Assembly (NCBI RefSeq): GCF_000718005.1
Contig: NZ_JODV01000022.1
DNA: 64,000 nt
Direction: 5' to 3' (one strand)
Source of the DNA: Actinoalloteichus_B caeruleus
GTDB taxonomy: Bacteria > Actinomycetota > Actinomycetes > Mycobacteriales > Pseudonocardiaceae
In this document: piece by piece, positions 9,497 to 19,682 of the stretch
Numbering within the stretch: the first letter of the stretch is position 1
Layout of the letters: each line of letters begins with the position of its first letter
Position numbers and translations under genes: made by a program
The notes under the pieces: model-generated
What the model was told of the DNA's origin: nothing
The model's input: the letters and a program-made list of their open reading frames with translations, nothing else
The model's database searches: none

Positions 9497-10492
9497 TCAG
9501 TTGCCGACGCCGAGGCCGGACATCATCGGGGTCGGGTACCGGTCCCCTCGGGCGGCTCCCGGTGGCACGGCCTCCTCGATCGCGGCGAGGTCTTCCGGGG
9601 TGAGATCGATGTCGAAGGCGGGCAGCGCCTCGCCCAGCCGCCCGCGGGTACGGGCACCGACGAGCGGCACGATGTCCGAGCCCTGGGCCGCCACCCAGGC
9701 GATGGCCAGTTGCGCGACGGTGCGGCCCTTGGCCTCGGCGACCCGGCGGAGCGCCTCGGCGAGGGCGAGGTTGTGCTGCACGTGTTCCGCCGAGAACCGG
9801 GGGAGGAGTGCCCGCATGTCACCGGGTGCGGTGACCGGCGCGGCCGCCCAGTGCCCCGAGAGCAGCCCTCGGCTCAACACCCCGTAGGGCGTCATCCCGA
9901 TGCCGAGCTCACGCAACGTCGGCAGCACCTCCGCCTCGACCGCGCGGGAGACCAGTGAGTACTCGATCTGCAGGTCGGCGATCGGGTGGACCGCGTGTGC
10001 CCGGCGGATCGTGGCCGCGTCGACCTCCGAGAGCCCGATGTGCCGCACGTACCCGGCGTCGACCATGTCCTTGATCGCGCCCACCGTCTCCTCGATCGGG
10101 ACGGTGGGGTCGAGGCGGGCGGGGCGGTAGATGTCGACGTACTCGGTGCCCAGCCGCGTCAAGGAGTAGGCCAGGAAGTTCTTCACGGACTCGGGCCGGC
10201 AGTCCACACCGGTGAACGACATGCCGGGGCCGCTCAACCCCCCGAACTTCACGCTGAGCTGGTAGCCGTCCCGGTCCCGGCCGCGCAGGGCCTCGGCGAG
10301 GAGCAGTTCGTTGTGCCCCATCGCGTAGAAGTCACCGGTGTCGATCAGCGTGGTACCCGCCTCCAGGGCGGCGCGCACGGTGGCGATGGCCTCCGACCGG
10401 TCGGTCGCCCCGTAGGCACCTGACAGGCCCATCGCGCCCAGCCCCATGGCCGAGACGGTGGGGCCGGTGGTGCCCAGCGTTCGTGTCCGCAT
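9497..10492 (-). CDS. Aldo/keto reductase
   Basis: 331 residues, TIM-barrel NADPH-dependent oxidoreductase. The ATG at 10492 is preceded by AAGGAG. The N-terminal strand RTLGTTGPTVSAMGLG, the DTGDFY segment (catalytic Asp and Tyr) and the SVKFGG lysine are present. The usual catalytic histidine position (PHRxDP in relatives) reads PARLDP, so the tetrad His is replaced by Ala; I believe this occurs in some actinobacterial members. Divergently transcribed from an XRE regulator that starts 125 bases away and probably controls it. Confidence 0.9.
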   Translation of the reverse strand: MRTRTLGTTGPTVSAMGLGAMGLSGAYGATDRSEAIATVRAALEAGTTLIDTGDFYAMGHNELLLAEALRGRDRDGYQLSVKFGGLSGPGMSFTGVDCRPESVKNFLAYSLTRLGTEYVDIYRPARLDPTVPIEETVGAIKDMVDAGYVRHIGLSEVDAATIRRAHAVHPIADLQIEYSLVSRAVEAEVLPTLRELGIGMTPYGVLSRGLLSGHWAAAPVTAPGDMRALLPRFSAEHVQHNLALAEALRRVAEAKGRTVAQLAIAWVAAQGSDIVPLVGARTRGRLGEALPAFDIDLTPEDLAAIEEAVPPGAARGDRYPTPMMSGLGVGN

Positions 10493-10616
10493 CACGATCT
10501 CCTTCGTCGTCGTTCTCCCCAGCCTGCGGGCCGGTCCGGGCGGAGGGGAGAGGAGCGTCGATCGTGGGAGTGGCGCTCCCTGGATGGGGGAGGCGGCTCG
10601 GGGCAGCATGGGAGGC

Positions 10617-11477
10617 ATGGACCGCGAGGAACTGGCCGACTTCCTGCGCCGCCGCCGGGCGGCGATCCGCCCCGCCGAGGTGGGCATCGTCGAGGGCGGC
10701 CGCCGGCGGACCAGCGGCCTGCGGCGGGAGGAGGTCGCCCTGCTCGCCGGCATGTCGGTGGACTACGTCGTGCGCCTGGAGCAGGGCCGCAGCAGCCAGC
10801 CCTCGGTCCAGCTCCTGGGCGCGCTGTCCCGGGCGTTGCGGCTGTCCAACGACGAACGGGCCTACCTGTTCCACCTGGCCGGCCACCGCCCCCCTCCGGC
10901 GGAGGAGGTGGCGCGGCTGGCCAGGGCCGGGCTGGTGCGCATGCTCGACCTGGTGGGGGAGACCGCGGCACTGGTCGCCTCCGACCTGGGGGAGGTGCTG
11001 GCCCAGAACCGCGCCTCGGTGCACCTGCACGGGGACCTCACCGGCTTCACCGGTGACCGGCGCTACCTCGTCCACCGCTGGTTCACCGACCCCGGTACCC
11101 GCGACCAGTACCCGCCCGAGGAACGGGAGCACCAGGCCCGCCAGCTCGTGGCCGACCTCCGCGCGACCGCCGGCCGGCGGACCGGTGACCCCGTGGTCAC
11201 CGGGCTCGTCCACCGGTTGCGGGCGGCGAGTGAGGACTTCCGCCGGCGCTGGGCGGAACATGCCGTGGCCGTCCGGCGCGCCGACCGCAAGACCCTGCTC
11301 CACCCCCGGGTCGGCCGCCTGGTGATGGACTGCGAAACCCTGGTCACCCCGGACCAGGAGCAACTCCTTCTCGTCCTCACCCCGGCCGACGCCGACACCC
11401 GCAGACGGCTGGAACTGCTCCAGGTCATCGGCGCCGAGGAGTTCCCCACCGGGACCACGGCCGATTCGACCCGGTGA
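10617..11477 (+). CDS. XRE-family transcriptional regulator with MmyB-like ligand domain
   Basis: 286 residues from the ATG at 10617 (GGAGG upstream). N-terminal helix-turn-helix about residues 8-75 with the RRTSGLRREEVA and GMSVDYVVRLEQGR segments typical of this family; the rest matches the MmyB-like ligand-binding domain. Sits divergently from the aldo/keto reductase gene, the common arrangement for a local regulator. Confidence 0.9.
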   Translation: MDREELADFLRRRRAAIRPAEVGIVEGGRRRTSGLRREEVALLAGMSVDYVVRLEQGRSSQPSVQLLGALSRALRLSNDERAYLFHLAGHRPPPAEEVARLARAGLVRMLDLVGETAALVASDLGEVLAQNRASVHLHGDLTGFTGDRRYLVHRWFTDPGTRDQYPPEEREHQARQLVADLRATAGRRTGDPVVTGLVHRLRAASEDFRRRWAEHAVAVRRADRKTLLHPRVGRLVMDCETLVTPDQEQLLLVLTPADADTRRRLELLQVIGAEEFPTGTTADSTR

Positions 11478-12024
11478 CACCCCGTCCCCGCCCGGGGTCG
11501 CCGGACGGCTCGGCGACGGCGGTCGTCGTCGCCGGGCGTGGCCAGGAATCGGGCGGGCGCGGCCACCCGCGCGCTCCGGCGAGCCCCGCCCGGGCGACCC
11601 GACCTCGCGGAGCGGCACTGGCGGCGCCGGGCTGGTGGTGTTCCAGCACCCGCGCCACGCTGACCCACCACGGGGCCCTCGACCAGCAGGACACCGCCGT
11701 CGCGAGGTGATCGGGTCGCGACCGACGAGTTCCACCGGCGCGGGCGAGCACAGCAGGTGGTCCTCTGCCCCGGCTCGGCCTCGGCTCCGCCCCGGGGAGC
11801 AGGACGGGCCATCGCGGTCCGGCAGCGCCGCAATCGGCCAGTCGCCGGCGCGGGGGACGCGGCCCCGCCTGGCCCACACCCTCGGTGCGGAACACCCCAC
11901 GGCTCCGCACCGAATCTCCGAGCCCCGTGCCGGCCTCACCGCCGGCCGCACCCGACCGGCTCCACCCGGGTAAGCGGCCGACCCCGGCGCCACGGGTGTG
12001 CGCGGGCAGCGGCGTTCCCGCTCC
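11478..12024. other. Gene-free gap between convergent genes
   Basis: About 550 bases between the XRE gene and the end of the broken NmrA-like gene. Open frames show only Arg/Pro/Gly-rich translation. No repeat or RNA feature recognised. Confidence 0.5.
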
Positions 12025-12870
12025 TCAGCCGTCCCAGGAGCCCGCCCGTGCCGCGTCCCGGACGAACTCCGTGAAGTCCCGGGGCGGCCGGCCCAGTGCC
12101 CGCCGGACCCCGTCGGAGACGTGGTCGTCCATGCCCCGGGGCAGCGTGGTCAGCACGTCGGCGAAACCCTCGGCGTCCCCGGACGACCACCCCTGGGTGA
12201 CGAGTTCCGCCACGAACTCCACGACCGGCAGCGGCACGTAGCGCACCGCGCGGTCGGTCGCCGTCGAGATCAGGTCGACGGCGTCGCCCACGGTCAGCGC
12301 GGCGGGACCCTACAGCTCGTAGGTCTCGCCGACGTGCCCGTCCTCGGTGAGAGCCGCCACCGCGACCGCCGCGATGTCCTCGGCGTCGACGAAGGTGGCG
12401 GAGCCGTCCCCGGTCGGCAACCGCACCTCCCCGGCGAGCACGGCCTCCCGGAAGAACCCCTCGCTGAAGTCCTGCGCGAACCAGCCGGGGCGCAGAATTG
12501 TCCACTCCAGACCGCTGTCCCGGACCGCGCGCTCCCCGTGAATGTGGGTGTCGCCCCCGCCGTTCCCGTCCCCGAGGTACCCCGGGACGTCCACCCCCCT
12601 CCCGGACAGCAGGACGACGCGCCGGACACCGAGCGCGGCGGCCCGCTCCACGAACGCCCGCGTCAGCGCGGCGCCGTCCAACGGGACGAGGTAGACCGCA
12701 GCCGCCCCGGTCAGCGCCGGGTCCCAGGTGTCCTGGTCCCACCAGTCGAAGCGCACGGGACCGGAACGGGCGGCCAGCCGCACGGGCACACCAGCATTCC
12801 CCAGCAGGCGCGCCACCCGGCGGCCGGTCCTGCCAGTGGCACCGGTGACGAGAATCGGATCAACGCGCAT
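12025..12870 (-). pseudogene. NmrA-like NAD(P)-binding protein interrupted by an amber codon
   Basis: A single 282-codon frame encodes an SDR a5-type (NmrA/quinone-oxidoreductase-like) protein: VTGATGRTGRRVARLL at the N end, then RRVVLLSGRG and EWTILRPGWFAQ. It is cut by TAG at 12312-12310 after GETYEL; the same frame continues with GPAALTVGDAVDLIS, the normal family continuation, to a stop at 12025. So one base change separates it from an intact gene. Either a recent nonsense mutation or a sequencing error; the 186-residue product would lack the C-terminal substrate cap. Divergent from the AraC regulator, a common pairing for this family. Confidence 0.8.
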
Positions 12871-12947
12871 GACCTCCAGTCAACCCCCCCGCGATCGAGA
12901 TGGAGAATGGTCACGAAGCTCGAACCGATGCCTGAGCGTCTACTCTG

Positions 12948-14039
12948 GTGCGGGTGGACATCCTCGCGGAACTGCTGTCCTCGGTGCGGGCGCACGGTGC
13001 CCTGCTGGCCCGCGCGGTGCTGGACCCGCCGTGGTCGGTGCGTTTCGACACCGAGGCTCCGCTGTCCCTGGTGACCCTGCTGGACGGGTCGGGGTGGATC
13101 ACCCCGGTCGGCGGGGCACCGATCCCGCTGGCGCCGGGCGACATCGCCGTCCTCACCGGCCCCGCCTCGTACACCGTGTCCGACCCACCGGACACCCCAC
13201 CGCGCCTGGTGGTGGTCGGCGACGTCGAATGCCGGTGGGCGGATGGCACCCCGTTCGACACCGACGCCCCGGCCGCCACCCGAACCTGCTCGGTCGACCC
13301 CGGCGGCTCCACCCAGCTGCTCACCGGGGTCTACGACGGGCGCACCGGGGTCAGCGACCGACTGCTGCGCGCGCTGCCCCCCGTCCTCGTCACCCGCGAC
13401 GAGGACCGCCACTGCCCGGTGCTCGACCTGGTCTCCGAGGAGATCCTCACTACCCTGCCCGGGCACCAGGTGGTGCTCGACCGCCTCCTGGACCTGCTGC
13501 TCGTCTCGACGCTCCGCGCCTGGTTCGACTCCCACCCCGACCAGGCCCCGCACTGGTACCGGGCGGCCGCCGACCCCGTGGTCGGCCGCGCGCTGCGGCT
13601 GCTGCACGAGAACCCGGCCGCCCCGTGGACGGTCGCCACGCTCGCCCACGCCTGCGGCCTCTCCCGGGCCGCGTTCGCCCGCCGGTTCACCGCCGGCGTG
13701 GGAGAACCACCGATGAGGTACCTCGCGGAGTGGCGGGTGTGCCTGGCGGCGGACCTGCTGCGGGAGACGGAGTCGACGGTGGCGACCATCGCCCGCCGGG
13801 TCGGCTACGCGGACGCCTTCGCGCTCAGCGTCGCGTTCACCAGGCTCCGCGGGTGCAGCCCCACCGCCTACCGCCGCGCGGTGGCCACCGCCTCCCCGCC
13901 GGTGCCGGCGGGCGCACCGGTCGGGTCGCCACCAGGAGGCGGGGAGGGCCTCGCCTCTCCCGTCGGCACCGTCAGTCGTGGCGAGGCGCGGGTACCGCGC
14001 GGACCGGGGCCCGGAGCACGTCGGTCATCCCGCCCGTGA
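12948..14039 (+). CDS. AraC-family transcriptional regulator
   Basis: 363 residues from a GTG at 12948; a GTG two codons on (giving MDILAELL) fits the family start equally well. N-terminal cupin-like sensor domain about residues 1-180, then the paired helix-turn-helix domain about 200-310 with WTVATLAHACGLSRAAFARR and TVATIARRVGYADAFALSVAF. A 50-residue Gly/Pro/Arg-rich tail runs over the end of the convergent monooxygenase frame (68-base overlap). Probably regulates the divergent NmrA-like gene. Confidence 0.88.
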   Translation: MRVDILAELLSSVRAHGALLARAVLDPPWSVRFDTEAPLSLVTLLDGSGWITPVGGAPIPLAPGDIAVLTGPASYTVSDPPDTPPRLVVVGDVECRWADGTPFDTDAPAATRTCSVDPGGSTQLLTGVYDGRTGVSDRLLRALPPVLVTRDEDRHCPVLDLVSEEILTTLPGHQVVLDRLLDLLLVSTLRAWFDSHPDQAPHWYRAAADPVVGRALRLLHENPAAPWTVATLAHACGLSRAAFARRFTAGVGEPPMRYLAEWRVCLAADLLRETESTVATIARRVGYADAFALSVAFTRLRGCSPTAYRRAVATASPPVPAGAPVGSPPGGGEGLASPVGTVSRGEARVPRGPGPGARRSSRP

Positions 14040-15821
14040 ACCGCCACCGCCGCATCACCCCGTGGAACTGGACGGCGTGCCCGCCGTAGGTGTCGGGGCG
14101 GTCGACGGGCCGGCCCTCCCCGTTGTAGGAGCCGGGGGTGCAGGCCAGCAGGTACTCCTGGTCCATCGAACCGGAACGGCGCACCTCCTCCACCCAGGCC
14201 GCCTCCGCCTCCGCCGTGGGTTCGACGTACCACGCCCCGCTCCGCTCGGCGGCGTCGATCACGGCGGCCAGGTGCCGGGCCTGCTCGTCCAGGCTGTGCG
14301 AGAAGTTGATCGACATGCCGTTCTGGGAGGGGCCGAGGAGGAAGCAGCTCGGGAAGCCGTGGCTGTAGAGGCCGTGCAGGGTGCGCACACCGTTCCGCCA
14401 GTGCTCGGACAACCGCACGCCGTGCCGACCTCGGATCCAACCGCCGAAACCCGGTTCGTAGGGCGTGCCCTCGCTGAACCCGGTCGCCAGCACGACGCAG
14501 TCCACGGCGTACTCGACGCCGCCGCTGACGAGGCCGTGCTCCGTCGCCCGTTCCACGCCCCGCCCCCGGGTGTCCACCAGGGTGACCGTCGGACGGTTGA
14601 AGGTGGCCAGGTAGTCATCGCTGAAACCGGGTCGCTTGCAGAACTGCCGGTACCAGGGTTTCAGGGCCTCGGCCGTCTCCGGGTCGCGGACACAGCGTTC
14701 CACCCGGGACCGGAGGTGGTTCATCCGCCGGAAGTCCTCCAGTTCCATGCGCTCCGCCGCGTCCCCCTCGGGTTCCGAGCCGTGGGGGGCCAACCCGGGG
14801 AGGGGCACCCGCAACGACCGGAACAGCTCCGTCCACCCATCGGCCACCAGGTCCTCGTCCTGGTCCACGCCGCACACCACGGCGGTGAAGTTCTCCTGCC
14901 GGCGACGCTGCCAACCGAGGGCCAGCGCGCCCGCCCACTCCGGGGAGGTGGGACGGTTCCCCCGGCTGTCGACCGCCGCCGGCGTCCGCTGGAACACGTA
15001 CAGGTGACCGGCGTCCCGCCCCAACGGGGGGATGCACTGGATGCCGGTGGCACCCGTTCCCACCACCGCGACCCGCTTGTCAGCCAGCCGGGTCATCGCC
15101 GTGGACGGCCCACCGCCGGTGTAGGCGTAGTCCCACCGGGCGGTGTGGAACGCCCGACCCCGGAACGTGGACAGGCCCGGGATCGAGGGAGCCGGAGCTC
15201 GCGGAACGGTCCGGTCGCCACCGCCACGTACCGGGCCCGAACCACGTCGTCCCGGTCGGTCAGCACCGTCCACCGCCGTTCCTCCTCGTCCCAGCGCAGC
15301 TCCGTGACCTCCGTCTGGAAGCAGGCGTCGCGGTACAGGTCGAACCGCCGACCGATCGCCCGGGCGTGCTCGAGGATCTCCTCGCCACCGCAGTACTTCT
15401 CGCTGGGCAACCGGCCGGTCTCCTCCAACAACGGGAGGTAGACGTAGGACTCGACGTCGCACTGCGCTCCCGGGTACCGGTTCCAGTACCAGGTCCCCCC
15501 GAAGTCGGCGGCGCGGTCGACGATCCGGATGCGCCGCGCACCGCGTTCCCGGAGGCGGGCGGCGAGGAGCAGACCGCCGAACCCACCGCCCACGATCAGG
15601 GTGTCGACCTCGTCCCGCAGCGGCGGCCGGTGGAACGCCGGATCGGCGTGCGGGTCGGCGGCGTGGTGCGCGAGGGGACCTGTCGGTGAGACGTACGTTC
15701 TGCCGGCGGCGCGCAGTCGGCGGTCGCGCTCGACGCGATAACGTTCCCGGAGCCGGGCGGGATCCGTTTCCGTCGCGCGCTTTTCGCTGCTCCCCGTGGG
15801 GGAGGATGTTGGTCCGGTCAT
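13972..15821 (-). pseudogene. Flavin-containing (Baeyer-Villiger-type) monooxygenase, frameshifted
   Basis: Two frames on the same strand together make one family-length protein of about 615 residues. The N-terminal frame (start 15821) gives LIVGGGFGGLLLAARL, DFGGTWYWNRYPGAQCD and YVAVATGPFRELRLP, then loses homology. The protein resumes in another frame at PSIPGLSTFRGRAFHTARWDY, which carries the Baeyer-Villiger fingerprint F-x-G-x3-H-x3-W, followed by VVGTGATGIQ and VLATGFSEG. The shift falls at about 15183-15198 and needs one extra base to restore the frame. Either true decay or a sequencing error. The C end overlaps the convergent AraC gene. Confidence 0.8.
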
Positions 15822-16391
15822 CGTTCAACCCGTCCTCGTCGTGAACCGGGCACGGAAATCCGACGTCGACGAACGAGGAATGTCGGTGTGCCCTGGTGTT
15901 CCCCTGGCGCGGACGGCTGTTGACGGTGACACCCGAACACCCGCGTGCGGCCCGTCCCCGCAAGGGGACGGGAACGGCGGATCGCCCATTGATGACCTGG
16001 TCGGAGCGGGTGTAGGCCGTCCGGTCCCACCGAGGCTAGCCGGGTGGGCGCTCCCCGGTCCCGGTGGCGCTCGCCCCGAGGGCGAGCGGTGGTCCCCCAT
16101 TCCGGAGGTGCCGGTTCCGCCGGAATATTTCCGGTACCGCCGGTGAGCGGGACAAACGGGGTGCGGGGTGCCGACAATGGTGTGGAGGAACCGTGGGCCC
16201 GTTCCGTGCGGCCCCACTGCTCTCGACCGGAAATCGAGTTCGGCGTGGGGCTGGTGTGGTTTCCCTTTCACGGTGGGAACGGCGGAATTCCAGGACCGCC
16301 GCTCGACCCCGGACCACCCACCGCCGGGCAGGCGTGCGTTCGACCGAGCTCGTCACCGACCACGGTGCCTCACGCGGTCCTGCCCGAAGGC
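15822..16391. other. Gene-free interval
   Basis: About 570 bases upstream of the monooxygenase and beyond the end of the HxlR gene. No supported gene, RNA or repeat; the 100 bases next to 15822 presumably hold the monooxygenase promoter, which I could not pin down. Confidence 0.45.
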
Positions 16392-16775
16392 TCAGGGGAG
16401 GTCGACGCGGTCGGCGTGCTCCTCGGCGGCGAGGAGTTCGTCCCCGTGCTCGTCGATCCACCGCGCCAGCGCCCTCAGCGGACCGCGCACCAGGCTTTCC
16501 CCGAGCGCGGTCAACCGGTACTCGACGTGTGGCGGCGCCGCCGGGAGGGAACGGCGTCCGACCAGTCCCTGGCGGACGAGCCTGCGCAGCGACTCGGTCA
16601 GCACCTTGTCGCTCAGCCCGCCGATCGCCCACCGCAGGTCCCGCCGCCGCTGGGCGCCCTCACCCAGCGCGACCAGCACCACCGGGTCCCAGCGGTGGGT
16701 GAACAGGTCGGTGGCGGCCCGAACCCGGCAGTCGGCCTTCAGCTCGACGCAGTGCGACTGGTCCGCGCGTGTCAT
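16392..16775 (-). CDS. HxlR-family winged-helix regulator
   Basis: 127 residues, ordinary HxlR length. N-terminal Cys (SHCVELKADCRVRAA), the HRWDPVVLVAL helix, RDLRWAIGGLSDKVLTESLRRL recognition region and the VEYRLTALGESL wing are all seen. Divergent from the oxidoreductase gene at 16877, with 101 bases between starts, so it is the likely regulator of that gene. Confidence 0.9.
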   Translation of the reverse strand: MTRADQSHCVELKADCRVRAATDLFTHRWDPVVLVALGEGAQRRRDLRWAIGGLSDKVLTESLRRLVRQGLVGRRSLPAAPPHVEYRLTALGESLVRGPLRALARWIDEHGDELLAAEEHADRVDLP

Positions 16776-16876
16776 CGGACCATTCTCGCCCCTGGTCTCC
16801 TACCGATCGGTGCGCGTCGCGATCCCTACCGTCCATCCCGTACTACCGAGGACACGGCGGAGATCGGAGTGGAGCG

Positions 16877-17512
16877 ATGAGGATCGGGATCCTGGGCACC
16901 GGCACGATGGCGTCGGCGCTGGGCGCGGGTTGGGTGCGGGCCGGCCACGAGGTCGTGGTCGGAGGGAGGTCGAGGGACAGGGCTCGGCGGCTCGCCCACG
17001 GCCTCGGCGGGACGGCACGGGCGGCCAGTCAGCGCGAGGCGGTCACCGGGCAGGAAGTCGTGCTGCTCGCGGTGCCCTGGGCCGGTGCGGCCGACGTGGT
17101 GCGCGAGGTGGGCGGGCCAACCGGAACACTGGCGGGAACGACGGTGATCGACCCGACCAACCCGGTCGACTTCACCACCGGGGCCCTGCTCGTCGAGCCG
17201 GGCGAGTCGGGAGCCGGCCGGCTGGCGGCACTTGCCCCGGGGGCGCGGTTGGTCAAGGCGTTCCACCTGTTCCCGGCCTCGCGGTGGCCAGTGGCGCGCG
17301 ACGGCGGCGCGGCGCCAGCGGTCGCGATGTGCGGCGACGACCCGGTCGCGGTGGAGCGTGTCGCCTCCCTCGTGCGTGACCTGGGTGGGGTGCCCGCCGC
17401 GCTGGGACGGCTCGACCGGGCCAGGCAGCTGGAGGAGATCGCCGGTTTCGCCACCAGCCTGGCGCTCTCCGGAACCGACCCCCGTTCGGCGTTGCCGAGC
17501 CTGCCAGCCTGA
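16877..17512 (+). CDS. NADP-dependent F420 oxidoreductase-like protein
   Basis: 211 residues from the ATG at 16877 (GGAG upstream). N-terminal Rossmann GILGTGTMASALGAGW followed by the VVVGGRSRDRA phosphate-binding turn that favours NADP, and the WAGAADVVREV and DPTNPVDF segments typical of the F420-NADP reductase/YcdA-type family. Could reduce F420 or another cofactor, or be a general dinucleotide oxidoreductase. Paired with the divergent HxlR gene. Confidence 0.85.
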   Translation: MRIGILGTGTMASALGAGWVRAGHEVVVGGRSRDRARRLAHGLGGTARAASQREAVTGQEVVLLAVPWAGAADVVREVGGPTGTLAGTTVIDPTNPVDFTTGALLVEPGESGAGRLAALAPGARLVKAFHLFPASRWPVARDGGAAPAVAMCGDDPVAVERVASLVRDLGGVPAALGRLDRARQLEEIAGFATSLALSGTDPRSALPSLPA

Positions 17513-18014
17513 CGACGGACGAGACGGGGAACCCATCTCGGGCCTCCCACCCCGGACGACCCCTGGGACGCGCCGGGCCGCGCGTGGTGGCTTGCCCCGG
17601 GGGCGGGCCCGTCGACGAGCGCCCCCGCCGAGTCCGGGCGGGGGCGGCTCCGCCGGACCGGGCACCGTGCCCCACCGGGGACGATCACCGGAGCAGCGGC
17701 CCGCTCCACGGCCGAACACCACGGGGCCCGTCGAGGTGCCCGAGACCCCTGCCGACGCCCCTCCCGCCCGGAAACCGACGCTCAGCGGCTCGACCCACCC
17801 GGAGGTGCCACGGCCCGAGCCCCGGGTGAGGCCCAGCGCCTGCCGCGCGCGACGCACCTGCCCTTCGCGGCGTCGCCACCCCCGGACCGGCGACGACCAT
17901 CGCGCGCCCGGGGCCCACGACGCCCCAGCGGTGTGACGCCCTACCGCGCGGCGCCCCCGGGGCGAGCGCGCGCCCCGACCCACCCGGGGTGCGGCGTTCC
18001 GCGTTCGTCGAGGT
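17513..18014. other. Gene-free gap at the left edge of the bipyridine cluster
   Basis: About 500 bases between the convergent oxidoreductase and crmK genes. Extremely GC-rich; no supported gene. It is a sensible left boundary of the cluster. Confidence 0.45.
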
Positions 18015-19517
18015 TCACCGAGGACGGATCGAGAAGGCGTGCCGGAACACGTTGCGCGGGTCCCACCTCGACTTGATCTCCTGGAGCCTCGGGTAGTTGT
18101 CCCCGTAGTAGATCGTGTGCCAGGGGACACCGGAGGTGTTCCACTCGGGGTCGGCCAGGTCGATGTCGGGGTAGTTGATGTAGGCGCCCGTGTTGATCTC
18201 GTCGGGGCTGGGAACACCACCTGTGGCGGAGTGGATGTCCCGGTAGATCTCCCGGATCCAGCGCAGGTGCTCCTCGTCCTCAGCCGGATCGGTCCACGCC
18301 ACCATGTAGAAGGTCTTCAACGACGCCCCGCGGGGAACCGCCGTCGCCGCCGGGTCGACGGTGTTCACCCGCCCGCCGTAGGCGATGTACTCCATCGCGG
18401 CGCTGGGGCAGTGGTAGTCGGCCCTGGACAGGTGGCGGTACGCGGCCGCGAGCTGCTCACGGGTGTGCGCGCCGCGCAGGTCGGCGGACTTGACCTTCCG
18501 CCGCACCCCGATCGCACCCGGCCCGACGTCGGGGATCGCCAACAGCTGGCTGGTCGCCAACCACGGCAACCGCCGGCGGGTCACCGACGGGGCCACCGCG
18601 ACCCCCTCGTTCAGCTCGGCGAGGAACCACGACATCCGCTCCTCGGCGTCGGGGACGTCCACCGGGATCTGGGCGTGCATCGCCAGGTGCCCGGCCGACC
18701 GGTGGAAGCACTCCAGCAGGGCGTAGAGCCCGATGTTGGGGGAGTCGACCGTGCAGTTCCGCAGCTGCCAGTCCAGGAAGTTGCTCACCAGCCGGACGTA
18801 GTCGGCCTCCGTCAGCTCGGCCCACGACCAGCTCACCCGCGCGACGTGGAACGAGGCAGGGGGGCGGGGCAGCGCCTCCTCGGGGGCGTCGCCCACCGCA
18901 TCCGGCGACCGCAGCCAGTAGCGCGTGATCACCCCGAAGTTCCCGCCCCCGCCGCCGGTGTGGGCCCACCACAGGTCCCGGTTCGGGTCGTCCTCCTCCC
19001 GGGTCGCCACCACGGTGGACACCACGCCCTCGGCGTCGACGACCACCACCTCCACCGCGTGCAGGTAGTCCACGGTCAGGCCCAGCAGGCGCGAGAGCGG
19101 CCCGTAGCCCCCACCGGAGATGTGGCCGCCCGCCCCGACCCCCATGCAGAAACCGCCGGGGAACGTCACCCCGTAGTTCTTGTACAGCACCCGGTAGATC
19201 TGGCCGACCGTGGCACCGGCCTCCACCTCGAAGGCACCACGTTCCTCGTCGTAGCCCACGTGGGACATCGAGGACAGGTCCACGATGACGTCGACGTCGG
19301 GGGAGGCGACGAACGCCTCCCCGCAGTGCCCACCGGAGCGCACGGTGAGGCGCTTGCCCGCCGCGACCGCCTCCGACACCGCCTCGACGACCTGGGCCGT
19401 GGAGTAGGGCAACCGGAAGTACTCGGGTTGGGCGACGAACCGGTAGTTGTCGGCCCGGGCGAGCAGGTCGTAGCGGTGATCGTCCGGTTTCACGGTCACA
19501 GCCGCTCGGGTTGACAC
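18015..19517 (-). CDS. crmK: Bicovalent FAD-linked alcohol oxidase (CrmK-like)
   Basis: 500 residues, berberine-bridge-type flavoprotein. The GTG at 19517 has GGAAGG upstream; with it, the two flavin-linking residues fall at His64 (RSGGHCGEAF) and Cys124 (PGGFCMGVG), the positions I recall for CrmK of caerulomycin biosynthesis. FAD domain to about 230 and again at the C terminus (NYPRLQEIKSRWDPRNVFRH). The known reaction is oxidation of the bipyridine primary alcohol to the aldehyde before transamination. Third gene of a minus-strand operon after the LuxE/LuxC-like pair, matching a step that recovers over-reduced alcohol. Confidence 0.92.
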   Translation of the reverse strand: MSTRAAVTVKPDDHRYDLLARADNYRFVAQPEYFRLPYSTAQVVEAVSEAVAAGKRLTVRSGGHCGEAFVASPDVDVIVDLSSMSHVGYDEERGAFEVEAGATVGQIYRVLYKNYGVTFPGGFCMGVGAGGHISGGGYGPLSRLLGLTVDYLHAVEVVVVDAEGVVSTVVATREEDDPNRDLWWAHTGGGGGNFGVITRYWLRSPDAVGDAPEEALPRPPASFHVARVSWSWAELTEADYVRLVSNFLDWQLRNCTVDSPNIGLYALLECFHRSAGHLAMHAQIPVDVPDAEERMSWFLAELNEGVAVAPSVTRRRLPWLATSQLLAIPDVGPGAIGVRRKVKSADLRGAHTREQLAAAYRHLSRADYHCPSAAMEYIAYGGRVNTVDPAATAVPRGASLKTFYMVAWTDPAEDEEHLRWIREIYRDIHSATGGVPSPDEINTGAYINYPDIDLADPEWNTSGVPWHTIYYGDNYPRLQEIKSRWDPRNVFRHAFSIRPR

Positions 19518-19682
19518 GATCGGGCACCTTCCAGTCGACGGGTTCCAGCGCACGAACGCCCGCGCCGGCCTGGGCGGGACGCGGACGAGTTCGGTGGCGG
19601 CCGCGTCCGAGCCCACCACCGGCGGAGGCGGCCGGCGTCGCGGGGGCCGGGCGGCGACGGTGACGCCGGCCCCGCGACGTCC

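Noticed and set aside
8759..9958. Open frame of 399 codons in the gap before the aldo/keto reductase
   Set aside because: Runs through tandem repeats and a terminator-like dyad and then antisense to the reductase; not protein-like.
12310..12312. Programmed readthrough (pyrrolysine-type) of TAG
   Set aside because: No pyl genes or supporting structure seen; mutation or error is simpler.
15183..15198. Programmed ribosomal frameshift
   Set aside because: No slippery A/T heptamer; the site is ordinary GC-rich sequence.
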